Source: Impatiens glandulifera
Taxonomy: Eukaryota > Streptophyta > Magnoliopsida > Ericales > Balsaminaceae
NCBI RefSeq assembly: GCF_907164915.1
Contig: NC_061868.1
Location: 27,709,819 to 27,773,818 of the forward strand
Direction: 5' to 3'
Length of the DNA stretch: 64,000 bases
Below are positions 1 through 12,075 of the stretch, one piece after another. Within the stretch, counting starts at the first letter, position 1. Each line of letters opens with the position of its first letter. A program made the translations under genes and the position numbers. The notes beneath the pieces were generated by a model, which saw only the letters and a program-made list of their open reading frames with translations, searched no databases and was not told where the DNA came from.

Positions 1-1433
1 CAACACAGCAAATGTGGCAAATTCTCCATTGGATGACATTGAAGAACATGTAGAGGTTACTGGAACGGAATATAAACAGTTCAAAGAATGGTGCAAGGAA
101 AATTCAAAAGGAAAAAGGAAGGTAGCAGCAGGAACTTCAGAGTATAGTGCAGGTAAGTACACTAAAATTCTAACCTGTTATGATTCTTGTTATGCATTTA
201 CATTTGAACACAGTATGAGCACATATCATGATGATAACAATGATATAATGTGGCTGATAGATTCAGGGGCAAGCAGTCATGTTTGCAATACTAGAAAACT
301 GCTCATTAATATTAGAAAACTTGAGAAAGTAAGGATCCTTTATTTAGCGGATAGATCAATTAAAAAAAATAGTTGAATTAGGAGATATGAAACTAAATGA
401 AATATTAGTGCTAAAAGATGTCATGATCGCAAAAGACTTCAAATACAATCTAATATCAGTAGCAAAATTGATTAAAGATGAGAATATGATGTGCATATTT
501 GATGAAGATGAATGTATTTTACAGGACCGTAAATTGGTCAACAAATTTCAGCTTGGGAAGAAAATTGGAAATTTGTTTTTCTCTTCACTTCGTTATTGTT
601 CTAAAGACATTTCTCATAGTAGTTCTACTGAATTTTCATCTCCTGTTATTGATTTTATTAGAATGCATAACAGACTTGGTCATCCATCTCCAAAAGTCAT
701 GAATAATGTCTACCCTGGTTTGGGAAATAAGATACACCATTGTGAAGTTTGTTCCATTACAAAAATGTCAAGATTGCCTTTTCCTGATAGTTGTTCTTTT
801 CAAAAAAAATGTTTTGAACTTATTCATGTTGACCTTTGGGGACCTTATAAGGAACCATCAATAATTCAAGTTTCTTATATGTTAACCATAGTAGATGATT
901 ATAGTAGATGCACTTGGATTTTTCTTCTCAAAGATAAAACATGTGTATTTGAAAACATGAAAAATTTTATTACTTTGGTGAAAAATTAATATGAATCTTC
1001 AGTTAAAATAGTAAGAAGTGATAATGGTACTGAATTTATAAATTCAAAATTCAATATATTTTTTAATTCTTTAGGTATCATTCATCAAAAAACTTGTGCC
1101 TATTCTCCACAAAAAAATGGTGTTGTGGAGAGAAAACATAGACACTTGATTAATGTGGCAAGGTCATTGATGAATCAATCCAAACTTCATATTAAATTCT
1201 GGCATTTCTCTCTTCTTACTGCAACTTATTTAATTAATAGAATGCCATCTTCAATTTTGGATTTTAAAATACCATATTTTATGCTACATCAAGATAACTA
1301 TTCATATAATCATTTTAAAGTTTTTGGATGTTTATGTTACATTGCAAATGTTTTTCCACATAAAACCAAATTTGAAGATCGTGGCATTAAATGTATTTTT
1401 ATTGGTTATCCATCTGATCAAAAAGGCTATTTG
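1..1433 (+). pseudogene. Copia I protease and integrase, first duplicate copy
   Basis: Remnant of the polyprotein. The aspartic protease motif LIDSGASSHVCN lies near 255-290. The pre-integrase and integrase core follow, with HNRLGHPS, the CEVC pair and VDLWGPY (about 660-850), then SDNGTEF near 1015 and the segment with GVVERKHRHL near 1120. A frameshift near 370 and a stop near 987 (where the second copy has Gln) break the frame. The same segment recurs with few differences at 1688-3120. This copy ends abruptly after IGYPSDQKGYL and runs in frame into gag sequence. Confidence 0.85.
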
Positions 1434-3120
1434 CCGCATGAAACTAGGAGGAATATTAGCATATCTAAAGGAGAATACACTGCAATGATGGTGAAGGAGA
1501 AGACAGAATTGAACAACAAGAATCAGAAAATTGAAGGAAGTTCAAAATTACCTGCTGAAAAATTCAAACCCTACAAGAACTCTATCTGCACTCACTATGG
1601 ATTAAAAGGTCACATAAAAGAAGGTTGTTTCAAATTGCTTGGATATCCGGAGTGGTTTAAACAATCAAGAAAAAAACAGGTTGTTGTCAACACAGCAAAT
1701 GTGGCAAATTCTCCATTGGATGATATTGAAGAACATGTAGAGCTTACTGGAACGGAATATAAACAGTTCAAAGAATGGTGCAAGGCAAATTCAAAAGGGA
1801 AAGGGAAGGTAGCAGTAGGAACTTCAGAGTATAGTGCAAGTAAGTACACTAAAATTCCAACCTGTTATGATTCTTGTTATGCATTTACATTTGAACACAG
1901 TATGAGCACATATCATGATGATAACAATGACATAATATGGCTGATAGATTCAGGGGCAAGCAGTCATGTTTGCAATACTAGAAAACTGCTCATTAATATT
2001 AGAAAACTTGAGAAAGTAAGGATCCTATATTTAGAGGATGGATCAATTAAAATAATAGTTGAATTAGGAGATATGAAACTAAATAAAATATCAGTTCTAA
2101 AAGATGTCAAGATAGCAAAAGACTTCAAATACAATCTAATATCAGTAGAAAAATTGATTAAAGATGAGAACATGATGTGCATATTTGATGAAGATGAATG
2201 TGTTTTGCAGGACCATAAATTGGTCAACAAATTTCAGCTTGGGAAGAAAATTTGAAATTTGTTTTTCTCTTCACTTTGTTATTGTTCTAAAGACATTTCT
2301 CATAGTAGTTCTACTGAATTTTCATCTCTTGTTATTGATTGTATGAGAATGCATAATAGACTTGGTCATCCATCTCCTAAAGTCATGAATAATGTCTACC
2401 CTCGTTTGGAAATTAAGATACACCATTGTGAAGTTTGTTCCATTTCAAAAATGTCAAGATTTCTTTTTCCTGATAGTTGTTCTGTTTCAAAAAAATGTTT
2501 TGAACTTATTCATGTTGACCTTTGGGGACCTTATAAGGAACCTTCAATAATTCAAATTTCTTATATGTTAACCATAGTAGATGATTATAGTAGATGCACT
2601 TGGATTTTTCTTCTCAAAGATAAAACATGTGTATTTGAAAACATGAAAAATTTTATTACTTTGGTGAAAAATCAATATGAATCTTCAGTTAAAATAGTAA
2701 GAAGTGATAATGGTACTGAATTTATAATTCAAAATTCAATATATTTTTTAATTCTTTAGGTATCATTCATCAAAAAACTTGTACCCTATTCTCCACAACA
2801 AAATGGTGTTGTGGAGAGAAAACATAGACACTTGATTAATGTGGCAAGGTCATTGATGAATCAATCCAAACTTCATATTAAATTCTGGCCTTTCTCTCTT
2901 CTTACTGCAACTTATTTAATTAATAGAATGCCATCTTCAGTTTTGGATTTTAAAATACCATATTTTATGCTACATCATGATAACTGTTCATATAATCATT
3001 TTAAAGTTTTTGGATGTTTATGTTACATTGCAAATGTTTTGCCGCATATAAACAAATTTGAAGATAGTGGCATTAAATGTATTTTTATTGGTTATCCATC
3101 TGATCAAAAAGGCTATTTGG
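1..3120 (+). repeat. 1.69-kb internal tandem duplication in Copia I
   Basis: The sequence beginning at position 1 recurs from 1688, and the match runs to about 1433 in the first copy and 3120 in the second, giving a unit of about 1,687 bp. The first copy must start about 250 bp before the window. The copies differ by scattered substitutions and small indels. Confidence 0.9.
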
Positions 3121-3557
3121 TTTATGAAATTAATAACGGTGTTGTTACTATTTCGAGAGATGTTGTCTTTTATGAAGATATATTTTCATATCAAAATATA
3201 ACTGACAATTCACATTACACAATATCTGCTCCAAATAGTTGTGAATCGTCTATTATTTTTTATAATGAAATACATTTTGATGATGATAAAACACATGAAG
3301 TTATTTCTAACAGTCCACTTGATTTGCTTGAACATTCTTCTCAATCTGACTTACAATTATCTGATAACCAACCTGTTTTATCAACTGATCATATTGTTAC
3401 TTTACCTAATTCAATTGATTCTCATCATGTTCATCAAAATAGAAGAAGTACTAGGGAAAAATATTCACCCTCTTGGTTGAAAGATTTTGAAATAAATCAT
3501 GTTGAGATTGAATCCACAAATTCCAGTAGATACACCCTAACACTTATCCTTTTATAA
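1434..3557 (+). pseudogene. Copia I gag zinc-knuckle, protease and integrase, second copy
   Basis: It begins with the end of gag, including a CCHC-like knuckle read as CTHYGLKGHIKEGC near 1590-1630, where the second Cys is Tyr. The flanking GYPEWFKQ is typical of this lineage. The protease (LIDSGASSHVCN, about 1940-1975), pre-integrase and integrase follow. A stop ends the frame at 2253-2255 and a frameshift lies near 2735. The integrase C-terminus and the linker before reverse transcriptase continue to 3557. Part of copy 1 integrase and this gag-protease segment form one open frame (1125-2255), so the duplication junction preserved the frame. Confidence 0.85.
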
Positions 3558-3559
3558 AT

Positions 3560-5135
3560 TCTCTATTAGACTATGAATACATTAATTTTCTTTCTAATGT
3601 TGATCATATTTACACACCACAATCATTTTTAGAGGCTTCACAAAATCCTGATTGGATTCAAGCCATGACACATGAGCTTGAAGCTCTAAAACATAATCAT
3701 ACTTGGGAAATTACAACTTAACCAAAAGGAAAAAAGGCCATTGGTTGTCGCTGGATTTTCAAAACAAAGTTAAATTCTGATGGCAGTTTAAACAAATGTA
3801 AGGCACGTTTAGTGGCTAAAGGTTTTAATCAAAAAGATGGAATTGATTTCCATCAATATTTTGCACCTGTTGCTAAAACAGTTACAGTTCGTTTTTTAAT
3901 TGCACTTACTGCCACTAAACGATGGCATTTACATCACATTGACATCAATAATGTTTTTCTTCATGGCAATCTTGATGAGAAAATTTATATGAAACTTTAT
4001 GAGGGTGTACATTCTGATTTAAAAAAACCTGTTTGTAAACTAAATAAAAGTTTATATGGTTTAAAACAGGCTTCAAGACAATGGCATGCTGAAATTTCTT
4101 TAAGTCTAACTACAATAGGATTTATTAAATCAGAACATGATCATTGTCTTTATATTAAACATTCTAAATCTAGTATCACTGTTAATGATTTTCTTATTGC
4201 TAGAAATGATTTGAATGAAATTTCTTTGGTAAAGAATTTTATTGATTCTAAATTTATCATAAAAGACCTTGGGAAAGCCAAGTTCTTTCTTGGTCTTGAA
4301 ATTGCACAAACCAATAATGCTTTTTTGTGTTAATCAAAGGAAATAAATTCTCGATCTTATTGGTGATGTTGGTCTTATGGGTTGTAAACCAACTAAAATA
4401 CCCATGATCAAAGGCATTAAATTTTCCAATGATCATGAGAATATAATGGCAGATCCTTCTAAATATAGGAGACTTATTGGGAGATTGTTATATCTTAATT
4501 ATACTAGACCAGATATTACATTTGATGTACAACAATTGTCTCAATTTGTTAATCAACCAATGAATTGTCATTGGGAAGCAGCTTAACATTTGGTTAAATA
4601 TTTAAAGGGTTCAATCTCTTTGGGACTGTTTTTTCCATTTGATAATTCACTACATATTGAGGCATTCTCTGATTCTGATTGGGGTTCATGTCTAGAAACA
4701 AGAAAATCATTATTAGGTTATTGTATCATGTTTGGAAATTCGGTTATCTCTTGGAAAACAAAAAAACAACCCACTGTATCTCGTTCTTCAGTAGAGGCTG
4801 AGTATCGCAGCTTAGCTGTGACAGTTTGCGAGATTAAGTAGCTTTCATATCTTATTAATGATTTCCGAATTATTCTTCAATTACCCATTACATTACATTG
4901 TGATAATCAGGCAGCCATTCATATTACAGAAAATCCTGTATTTCATGAGCGGACAAAATATTTGGACATCGATTGTCATGTAGTTCGAAATCAATTTTTA
5001 TCTGGTTTTATAAAATTGCAGCACATATCCACTAAATTACAGGTTGCTGATATTTTACAAAGGCTTTGGACTATCCACAATTCAGCTTTCTTCGATCGCG
5101 ATTGTTTTTACAAGATGTGCATCTTGAGGGGGGAG
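3560..5135 (+). pseudogene. Copia I reverse transcriptase and RNase H
   Basis: The RT domain starts in the linker NPDWIQAMTHELEALK (about 3640-3695) and runs through KGKKAIGCRWIFKTK, KARLVAKGFNQ, FAPVAKTVTVR, HIDINNVFLHG and LYGLKQASRQW. RNase H follows with SDSDWGSC, SRSSVEAEYRS and the DNQAAIHI region near 4900. Stops occur near 3719, 4331, 4584 and 4839. The YVDD active-site segment is missing: TVNDFLIARNDL stands where an LLYVDD-type segment belongs (near 4180), so this RT cannot be catalytic even apart from the stops. Confidence 0.9.
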
Positions 5136-5422
5136 TATCAAGCTGAATGATCAAGAAGATTTGTAGATTTGTAACTATAATACAAATTAATAAGTATATG
5201 TTAGTATTTTAATAGAATGTTTTAAGTTGATTGAAATTGTAATATATGTAAAGTGTAAGGGCTATTTTGTTAGTTTAGTAAAACTAATTTGGGGTTTTAG
5301 CCGATTGACACTTTTTAACTTTGATAACTGATTCATCAATGAAGTAGAGTTTTTTCTCTGCCTTCTCTCTACGATTTGTTTTCTTGATTAATCTAGCAAA
5401 GTGATCTTGCTGGATTTGTTCA
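5136..5422 (+). repeat. 3' LTR of Copia I (edge approximate)
   Basis: A polypurine tract, TTGAGGGGGGAG at about 5124-5135, is followed by TATCAAGC, probably a decayed TG start. The tract is like that of element III at 63425-63434. No partner LTR is in the window, so the right border near 5422 (after TTTGTTCA) is a guess. Confidence 0.55.
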
Positions 5423-5577
5423 ATGTCAAAATGTCCTAGGGATGATACTTCATTTTGGTGAAGAAAAAATCAAAAAGGATACCAAAACAAGGACATTAAA
5501 TTTTACGTTTAAATTTTACGTTTGAATTTTTCTGCTATCGGAAAGATAATCTAGTCCGGCTGCGACATGGATGCTTT

Positions 5578-6304
5578 TGATGGAAATGCACCACAACGGT
5601 AAACAACAAATGCGGAATTTATCCTTCGTTTGACAACACTTTCCCAAATCGTTTAAACATGTGAGGAAGCTAACAAATACATATGCAAAATGCAATCAAC
5701 ACAGCCCTAAAACAGTGAGTAACACACCAAGCAAGCACACACAAACAACACAGAATTTTAGCGTGGAAAACCCCTCAATGGGTAAAAACCACTGGACACC
5801 TAGTGCCGCTTAAAATTCACTATCACCAGAAAGAGAGCAATACAAAAAGTCTTCTATAGACAATACTAGAGGCATACATATTCATAATACTCTTGGAAAT
5901 ATGCACATCAAGGATATATAAATAATAAAAGAACAAGAAAGGAAGAATATCACCAAAAACAACTGCTACTGTTCCGGCAACGAAACCCCGACCTCCAGAC
6001 CTCAGAATCCGATCTCCTCCGTCCAGAATGTTGGCCTAGAAGTTGTGAAGCTGCTGTCCAAAAAATTAGGACGATCCAACGGTGCAAACTCTAGCAATCA
6101 TCAAAACACCAAGGCTGCTGGAACTTGAAGTTTTTCTCTCTTTTCTTTCTTGATTTTCTCTCTCTTTCTTTTGCTCTTATTTCTTGCAAAAGAAGCTTTC
6201 TCCCCTTTTATATTGCTCCCAAATAAGTGAATTAAGTGGGGGCCCAAGATGGGCCTATTTTCTGGGCTTTACTTCATGGACTAAGGAAACAAAAAAACCC
6301 AACA
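5578..6304 (-). repeat. 3' LTR of element II (left copy)
   Basis: It starts TGATGGAAATGC and ends CCAACA in plus orientation, bounded by the TSD on the left and the polypurine tract on the right. It matches 10379-11103 almost throughout. Confidence 0.95.
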
Positions 6305-6318
6305 AATCTCCCCCTTTT
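6305..6318 (-). other. Polypurine tract of element II
   Basis: On the minus strand this reads AAAAGGGGGAGATT immediately before the 3' LTR, the position of the plus-strand DNA primer. Confidence 0.85.
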
Positions 6319-6394
6319 CCTGACTATGAGGAAGAGTTCGCCATCCCGACGATAGAACAACACACTTTCAACTTTTCCCTTGTCAATGCCTTTG

Positions 6395-8203
6395 TCAACA
6401 TATCAGAACCATTATCATCAGTGTGAACTTTATCAAGTTCAAACAACTCATCTTCAAGAGATTCTCTAATCCAATGATATCGCACATCAATATGTTTCGT
6501 TCTCTTATGAAAAACATGGAATTCTTAGCAAGGTGTATTGCACTTTGATTATCACAGAGAACCACATAGCGCTGTTGCTTGAAGCCAAGCTCTTGTAGAA
6601 ATCTTTTCAACCAAAATAGTTCTTTGCAAGCTTACGGTGTTGCCATATACTCAGCCTCTGTTGTCGATAAGGCCACACACTTTTGCAATCTTGATTGCCA
6701 TGAAACAGCTCCCCCTATAAATGTCATCAAATATCCAGAAGTGGATTTCATGTTATCCTTATTTCCAGCCATATCAGAATCTGTGTATCCCATAAGCACC
6801 GGCTTTTCATTTCCAAATGTGATACCCAATTTGGAAGTACCGCACAGATATCTGAGAATCCATTTAACTGCTTCACAATGCTTCCTACCAGGATTTGACA
6901 GAAACCGACTAACAGCACCAACTGCATGAGCTAAATCCGGCCTTGTACATACCATAGCATACATCAAGCTACCAACCGCTGAGGCATATGGAACCTTATC
7001 CATATCTTCAATGTCCTCCTTTGAAGTAGTACAATCTTTACCTGTTAGTTTAAAGTTGGTAGTAAGAGGAGAACTAACCACTTTATCTTTGTCCATGTTG
7101 AACCTACAAAGCACATTCTCAATGTATCGCTCTTGTGACATGTGCAACTTCTTGGCAGCTCTATCTCGAGTGATCCGTACCCCAAGAATCTGTTTCACTG
7201 GCCCCAAGTCTTTCATTGCAAAAGACTTGCTCAACTGTTGTTTCAACTTAGCAATTCTTCCTGCATTCTTGCCAACGATAAGCATGTCATCAACATAAAG
7301 CAATAAAATGATGAAATCATCATCACCAAACCTCTGAAAGAAAACTCAATGATCTGAAGTAGTCTTTCGGTAGCCTTGCTCCCCCATAACAGACTCAAAC
7401 TTCTTATACCATTGTCTCGGTGCCTGCTTCAGCCCATATAGACTTTTCTGAAGTCTACACACATAATCTTCTTTACCTTCTACTTGAAACCCTTCAGGCT
7501 GCTCTATATAGATTTCTTTATCTAATTCACCGTGAAGGAAAGCAGTCTTAACATCCATCTGCTCAACCTCAAGATCAAGACTAACCGCTAAACCGAGAAC
7601 CACCCGAATAGAACCCATCTTCACAACTGGAGAGAAAATCTCATCGAAATCAATACCCTTTTTCTGGCTGAATCCTTTGACCACCAATCTAGCTTTGTAT
7701 CTGGGTTGTGAGGTGAGCTCATCAGTCTTCACCTTATAAACCCACTTGTTCTTCAAAGCTCTCTTGCCTTTAGGCAACTTCACCAACTCATAAGTATTGT
7801 TCTTATACTAGGAATCCATCTCATCTTGCATAGCTTCAGCCCATTCTTTCTTGTGCTCATCTTCTATAGTTTCTGCATAACACTCAGGCTCCCCCTCATT
7901 AGTGAGAAGAACATACTCATTTGCAAAATAACGTACAGAAGGAATACGATCTCTCGTAGACCGTCTAAGTGGAATACATGGTGGCATGTCTGGAATTGGT
8001 AACTCTGGATGAACAACTTCATCTACATCTTGCTCTTGAGCATCAACATCATCAGCACCATGGTCATCAATAGGAACATCATCTCCAACCTGTGTGTTAA
8101 TATGTTGTATAGGAACTGGACCCAAATCAATAAGATCATCACTATGTCGAGGAATTGTCTCTGACTTCTCAACATCCTTCAAAATCTGATCTTCAATAAA
8201 CAC
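6395..8203 (-). pseudogene. Element II reverse transcriptase and RNase H
   Basis: The minus-strand frame includes the integrase-RT linker (8203-7808), RT (7786-7346: LPKGKRALKNKWVYK, KARLVVKGFSQKKGIDF, DVKTAFLHGELDKEIY, LYGLKQAPRQWY), then LYVDDMLIVG with the intact YVDD box (from 7303) and RNase H (YTDSDMAGN, ALSTTEAEYMA; tail to 6395). All four parts are in one frame. They are separated by stops: TAG after MQDEMDS near 7808, TGA after TTSDH near 7346, and a break near 6630. The catalytic residues look usable but the polyprotein is cut. Confidence 0.9.
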
Positions 8204-8264
8204 AACATCTCGGCTTCGAACAAGCTTCTTCTGAACTGGATCATAAAGCCTGTATCCAAACTCA

Positions 8265-9335
8265 TCATTGCCATAGCCAAGGAACGCAAAGCTTAGACTT
8301 CACATCAAGCTTTGACCTTTCATCTTTGGGAATATGCACAAATGCCTTGCATCCAAAGACTCGCAAGTGAGTGTAAGAAACATCATTGTCACTCCAAACC
8401 CTGTTAGGAACATCAAACTGCAAAGGAACACAAGGGGTTAGATTAATAACGTGTACCGCCGTGTTCAACGCTTCACCCCAAAAGGAACGCGGCAACCCTG
8501 AATGTGAAAGCAAACATCTAACACTCTCAGCCAATGTTCTGTTCATCCGCTCTACTAAGCCATTCAACTGTGGTGTCTTTAGAGGAGTCTTTTGATGCCG
8601 AATACCATGCTCTCTACAGTAAGCATCAAACGGCCCAATGTATTCACCTCCATTGTCTGTCCGAATACACTTGAGCTTTTTCCAGTCTCTCTCAACTGAG
8701 GCATGAAACTGCTTAAACACATCTAAAACTTGATCTTTAGACTTCAAAGTATAAAGCCATACCTTCCGGGAGTGATCATCAATGAATGTGACAAAATATG
8801 AGCAACCACCAAGTGTTTTTGTCTTCATAGGACCACAAACATCGGAATGAACAAGATCAAGTATGTTCTCTCTTCTGTAGGGAGGATGACTCTTGAAGGA
8901 AACTCTGTTTTGTTTACCTACAAGACAATGAGAACACCTCTTCAACTGGACATCATTTACACCTGATAACACTTCCTTCTTTGACAACAAAGCCATGCCT
9001 TTTTCACTCATATGGCTAAGTCTCTTATGCCATATCTCAGTCATGTCAGCATTCTCCACAGCATTAACAATGCTCTTGGAGATCTTCGGTTGTACCACAT
9101 ACAACTTTGAGCACATTTTACCTCTTGCCACGATCAAAGAACCACGAGTGAGTTTCCACAAACCATTACCAAAGTAGTTGGTGTACCCATCATCATCAAG
9201 TAAACCTGTAGAAATCAAATTTAATCTCATATCCGGGACATGTTTTACATTTTGTAAAACCAACTTCATCCCAGTATCAAATTTCAAACAGACTTCTCCA
9301 ATGCCAACAACCTTTGATAGCCCACTATTACCCAT
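8265..9335 (-). pseudogene. Element II integrase
   Basis: This is a 356-codon open stretch containing the HHCC pre-integrase finger (IWHKRLSHMSEKGM and CSHCLVGKQ) and the DDE core: Asp in VHSDVCGPM, Asp in IRTDNGGEY and Glu in NGLVERMNRTL. It ends in a frameshift at SKLCVPWLWQ, where the family continues in another frame, which matches the downstream linker frame. A second frameshift separates it from protease near 9300. Confidence 0.9.
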
Positions 9336-10327
9336 CTTGACATCCCAAAATCACCTGGAGTGTAAGATGAATAAAAATCTCTTCGTGATGTAACATGACA
9401 CGAAGCTCCACTGTTAATCACCCATCTCGCCTCATCATGTGCAAAGTTCACCAAATTATCATCACAACAAACAAAGAAATCATTAGTGATAGTATTCACT
9501 TCAACCTTGTCACTGCCATCGTCATCTTTCCTTTGATTGTTGTTCTGGTTGTTGTAGTTTTTCTTCTTGTTCTCTTTTTTTGCCTGTCTGCAGAACTTTA
9601 CTGTGTGCCCCTTTTTACCACAATAGTAACACTCAACATTAGCATACTTCCCTTTACCGGAGTTGCTAATACCACGCTGATTTCCTTTGTTACCCGGACC
9701 TCTACTCTGACTTCTCCCCCGCTTTTCAAAGACCAAGACATCTGATATTGAAGAGGAACCCTGTGACTTTCTTCTCATATCTTCATTCATAACACTGCCC
9801 TTAGCCAATTCCATGGTGATAATACCATTCGGTGCAGAGTTGGACAAGGATGCCCTAAAAGTCTCCCAAGAATCCGGTAATGTACCAAGTAACCATAGAC
9901 CTTGAATCTCATCATCAAACTTGATACCCATTCCGGAAAGTTGATTCACAATGCCCTGAAATGCATTTAAGTGATCTGTAATAGGAGTGCCATCTTTGTA
10001 TTGTAACTTAATCAATTTCTTAATCAAAAACAATTTATTGTTCCCAGTCTTCCGAGCATACAATTGTTCAAGCTTGTTCCACAAAGTACGAGCATGTGTC
10101 TCCCCAATAATATGATTCAGTACATTATCCTCCACCCATTGCCGAATATATCCACAAACCTGTCTATGCAAAATAGTCCATTCTGCATCTGTTTTATTCT
10201 CAGGTTTATCAGTAGCAAAAACAGGTAAGTAATAATCTTTCACATATAGGAGATCTTCCATTTTTGCCTTCCAAACATGATAATTAAAACGATTAAAATT
10301 AATCATCCTACTTGTATTAGTTTCCAT
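9284..10327 (-). pseudogene. Element II gag and protease start
   Basis: The 347-codon ORF starts 51 bp inside the 5' LTR edge. Its gag domain (residues about 1-180) covers the Tnt1-type capsid. A canonical CX2CX4HX4C zinc knuckle, CYYCGKKGHTVKFC, lies near residue 235, followed by a Lys/Asn-rich stretch. The protease motif reads WVINSGASCHV, with Asn where the catalytic Asp of DSGA should be, so the protease looks inactive. The frame is lost after TPGDFG. Confidence 0.9.
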
Positions 10328-10362
10328 CGTTCAAACAGTTCAATTCACAAATAAGCAACCAA

Positions 10363-10375
10363 GGCTCTGATACCA
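10363..10375 (-). other. Primer-binding site of element II
   Basis: On the minus strand this reads TGGTATCAGAGCC, complementary to the 3' end of initiator Met tRNA, 3 bp from the 5' LTR. This is the usual Copia primer. Confidence 0.92.
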
Positions 10376-10378
10376 CTT

Positions 10379-11103
10379 TGATGGAAATGCACCACAACGG
10401 TAAACAACAAATGCGGAATTTATCCTTCGTTTGACAACACTTTCCCAAACCGTTTAAACATGTGAGAAAGCTAACAAATAGGTATACAAAATGCAATCAA
10501 CACAGCCCTAAAACAGTGAGTAACACACCAAGCAAGCACACACAAACAACACAGAATTTTAGCGTGGAAAATCCCTCAATGGGTAAAAACCACGGGACAC
10601 CTAGTGCCGCTTAAAATTCACTATCACCAGCAAGAGAGCAATACAAAAAGTTTTCTCTAGACAATACTAGAGGCATACATATTCATAATACCCTTGGAAA
10701 CATGCACATCAAAGATATATAAACAATCAAAGAACAAGAAAGAAAGAATATCACCAAAAACAATTGTTACTGTTCCAGCAACGAAACCCCGACCTCCAGA
10801 GCTCAGAATCCAATCTCACCGTCCAGAATGTTGGCCCAGAAGTTGTGAAGCTGCTGTCCAAAAAATTAGGACGATCCAACGGTGCAAACTCCGGCAATCA
10901 TCAAAACACTAAGGCTGCTGGAACTTAAGTTTTTCTCTCTTTTCTTTTTTGATTTTCTCTCTCTTTCTTTTGCTCTTATTTCTTGCAAAAGAAACTTTCT
11001 CCCATTTTATATTGCTCCCAAATAAGTTAATTAAGTGGGGACCCAAGATGGGCCTATTTGCTGGGCTTTTACTCATGGACTAAGGAAACAAAAAAACTCA
11101 ACA
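10379..11103 (-). repeat. 5' LTR of element II (right copy)
   Basis: It is the near-identical partner of 5578-6304, starting TGATGGAAATGC and ending CTCAACA. The TSD GCTTT follows directly. Confidence 0.95.
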
Positions 11104-11720
11104 GCTTTCTCGGTGTTAGATTGTGGAAGCACGTTGGTGGTCCAAAAGCGTTGATCATCAGGCGCGCGGGCGGTCCAAACGTTGTTAGTGCATCTTTTTT
11201 ATTTTGTTTTGTTTTTAGGTTTATGTTTTAATTCACAATTTTTTTTTATTTTTTTTTTTTGTTAAAACTCCAAATTCTATAATTTTTTGAGATTACGTGG
11301 TTAATTCAGTAGTTTTGAAATACTTTTTAGAATAATTTTGAAAATAGTGGATTTAAATGATTTATTTATCTCGAAATCATTTTTAATAAATTACTAAAAA
11401 CTTTACAAAACATCATTTATGCTTCTTCTTTGTTTGGTTGAAAAAAAATGAGTGTATTACACTGTCATCTTAAATTAGTGATATACATATGTGTCTATCT
11501 ATCATTTCAGATTGATAATGATGTAAGAGGATTCTAACAACAATAAACTTTTGACATGTAATGGACCAAAAAAGATATATATTTTTGAGGATATATATGA
11601 ATATGATTTAGAAAAGTAAAAGTATAGTCATTAAATGTTGATTAAGGATAAGTACAAAATAATATTTAAAATTATTCATGTAATTTTGTTTCAGATTGCA
11701 TGCATATATTATTATTAGAT

Positions 11721-11759
<39 letters not shown>

Positions 11760-11764
11760 TATAA
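11104..11764. other. Intergenic DNA with poly-T run
   Basis: No gene is visible. The first 90 bp continue the sequence interrupted by element II. The rest is AT-rich and holds a pure T run of about 32 bases at 11727-11758, next to the MITE. Confidence 0.7.
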
Positions 11765-12058
11765 GGCCTCGTTTGATGAAGTGGTTTTTGAGATAAAGCC
11801 CAGTTTTTATCCCAAAACCCAAACATCTTAACAATCATCAAATCAAATAATTTTATCATTTAAATACCAAAACTATCCTCTTATTTTATTTTCTCTCTCT
11901 AAACCATCGTTTTCTCACCTACCCCATATCTTTAAAGTCAAAGGGCAAATTAGTCTTTAAATTTTAAAAACAAGTTTTTTCCTACTTTTTATGAAGCAAA
12001 GGGTTTTTTTGAATAAAATCCAGACAAAATTCAAAAAACCACTTCTTCAAACAAGGCC
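11765..12058. mobile_element. Tourist-like (PIF/Harbinger-type) MITE
   Basis: Terminal inverted repeats of about 27 bp: the left end GGCCTCGTTTGATGAAGTGG matches the reverse complement of the right end, GGCCTTGTTTGAAGAAGTGG. TAA lies on both sides (11762-11764 and 12059-12061), the 3-bp target duplication of this superfamily. It is 294 bp long with no coding capacity. It ends about 20 bp before the G-box of the next gene. Confidence 0.85.
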
Positions 12059-12075
12059 TAAATGCTTGCATCATA

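Larger units (their letters stand above)
1..5422 (+). mobile_element. Ty1/Copia element I, 5' part outside window
   Basis: The order protease, integrase, reverse transcriptase, RNase H, polypurine tract, LTR is the Ty1/Copia order, read on the plus strand. The 5' LTR and most of gag lie before the window. The coding part is broken by stops and frameshifts and carries an internal tandem duplication, so the copy is dead. Its protein is close to that of element III at 58.5-63.8 kb, so both belong to one lineage. The right edge is approximate because there is no second LTR to align. Confidence 0.9.
5578..11103 (-). mobile_element. Complete Tnt1-like Ty1/Copia element II
   Basis: Two direct repeats of 727 and 725 bp bound 4.07 kb of gag-pol read on the minus strand. 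The element is flanked by an exact 5-bp target duplication GCTTT (5573-5577 and 11104-11108). Primer site and polypurine tract sit at the expected inner edges. The protein order is gag, protease, integrase, RT, RNase H, and the gag start METNTSRMINFNRFNYHVWK resembles the Tnt1-94 family. The LTRs differ by a few percent by eye, so insertion was fairly recent. Coding frames are nevertheless broken. Confidence 0.96.

Noticed and set aside
11608..11859. 83-codon frame with a poly-Lys run
   Set aside because: Produced by the poly-T tract and the MITE edge; no gene-like features.
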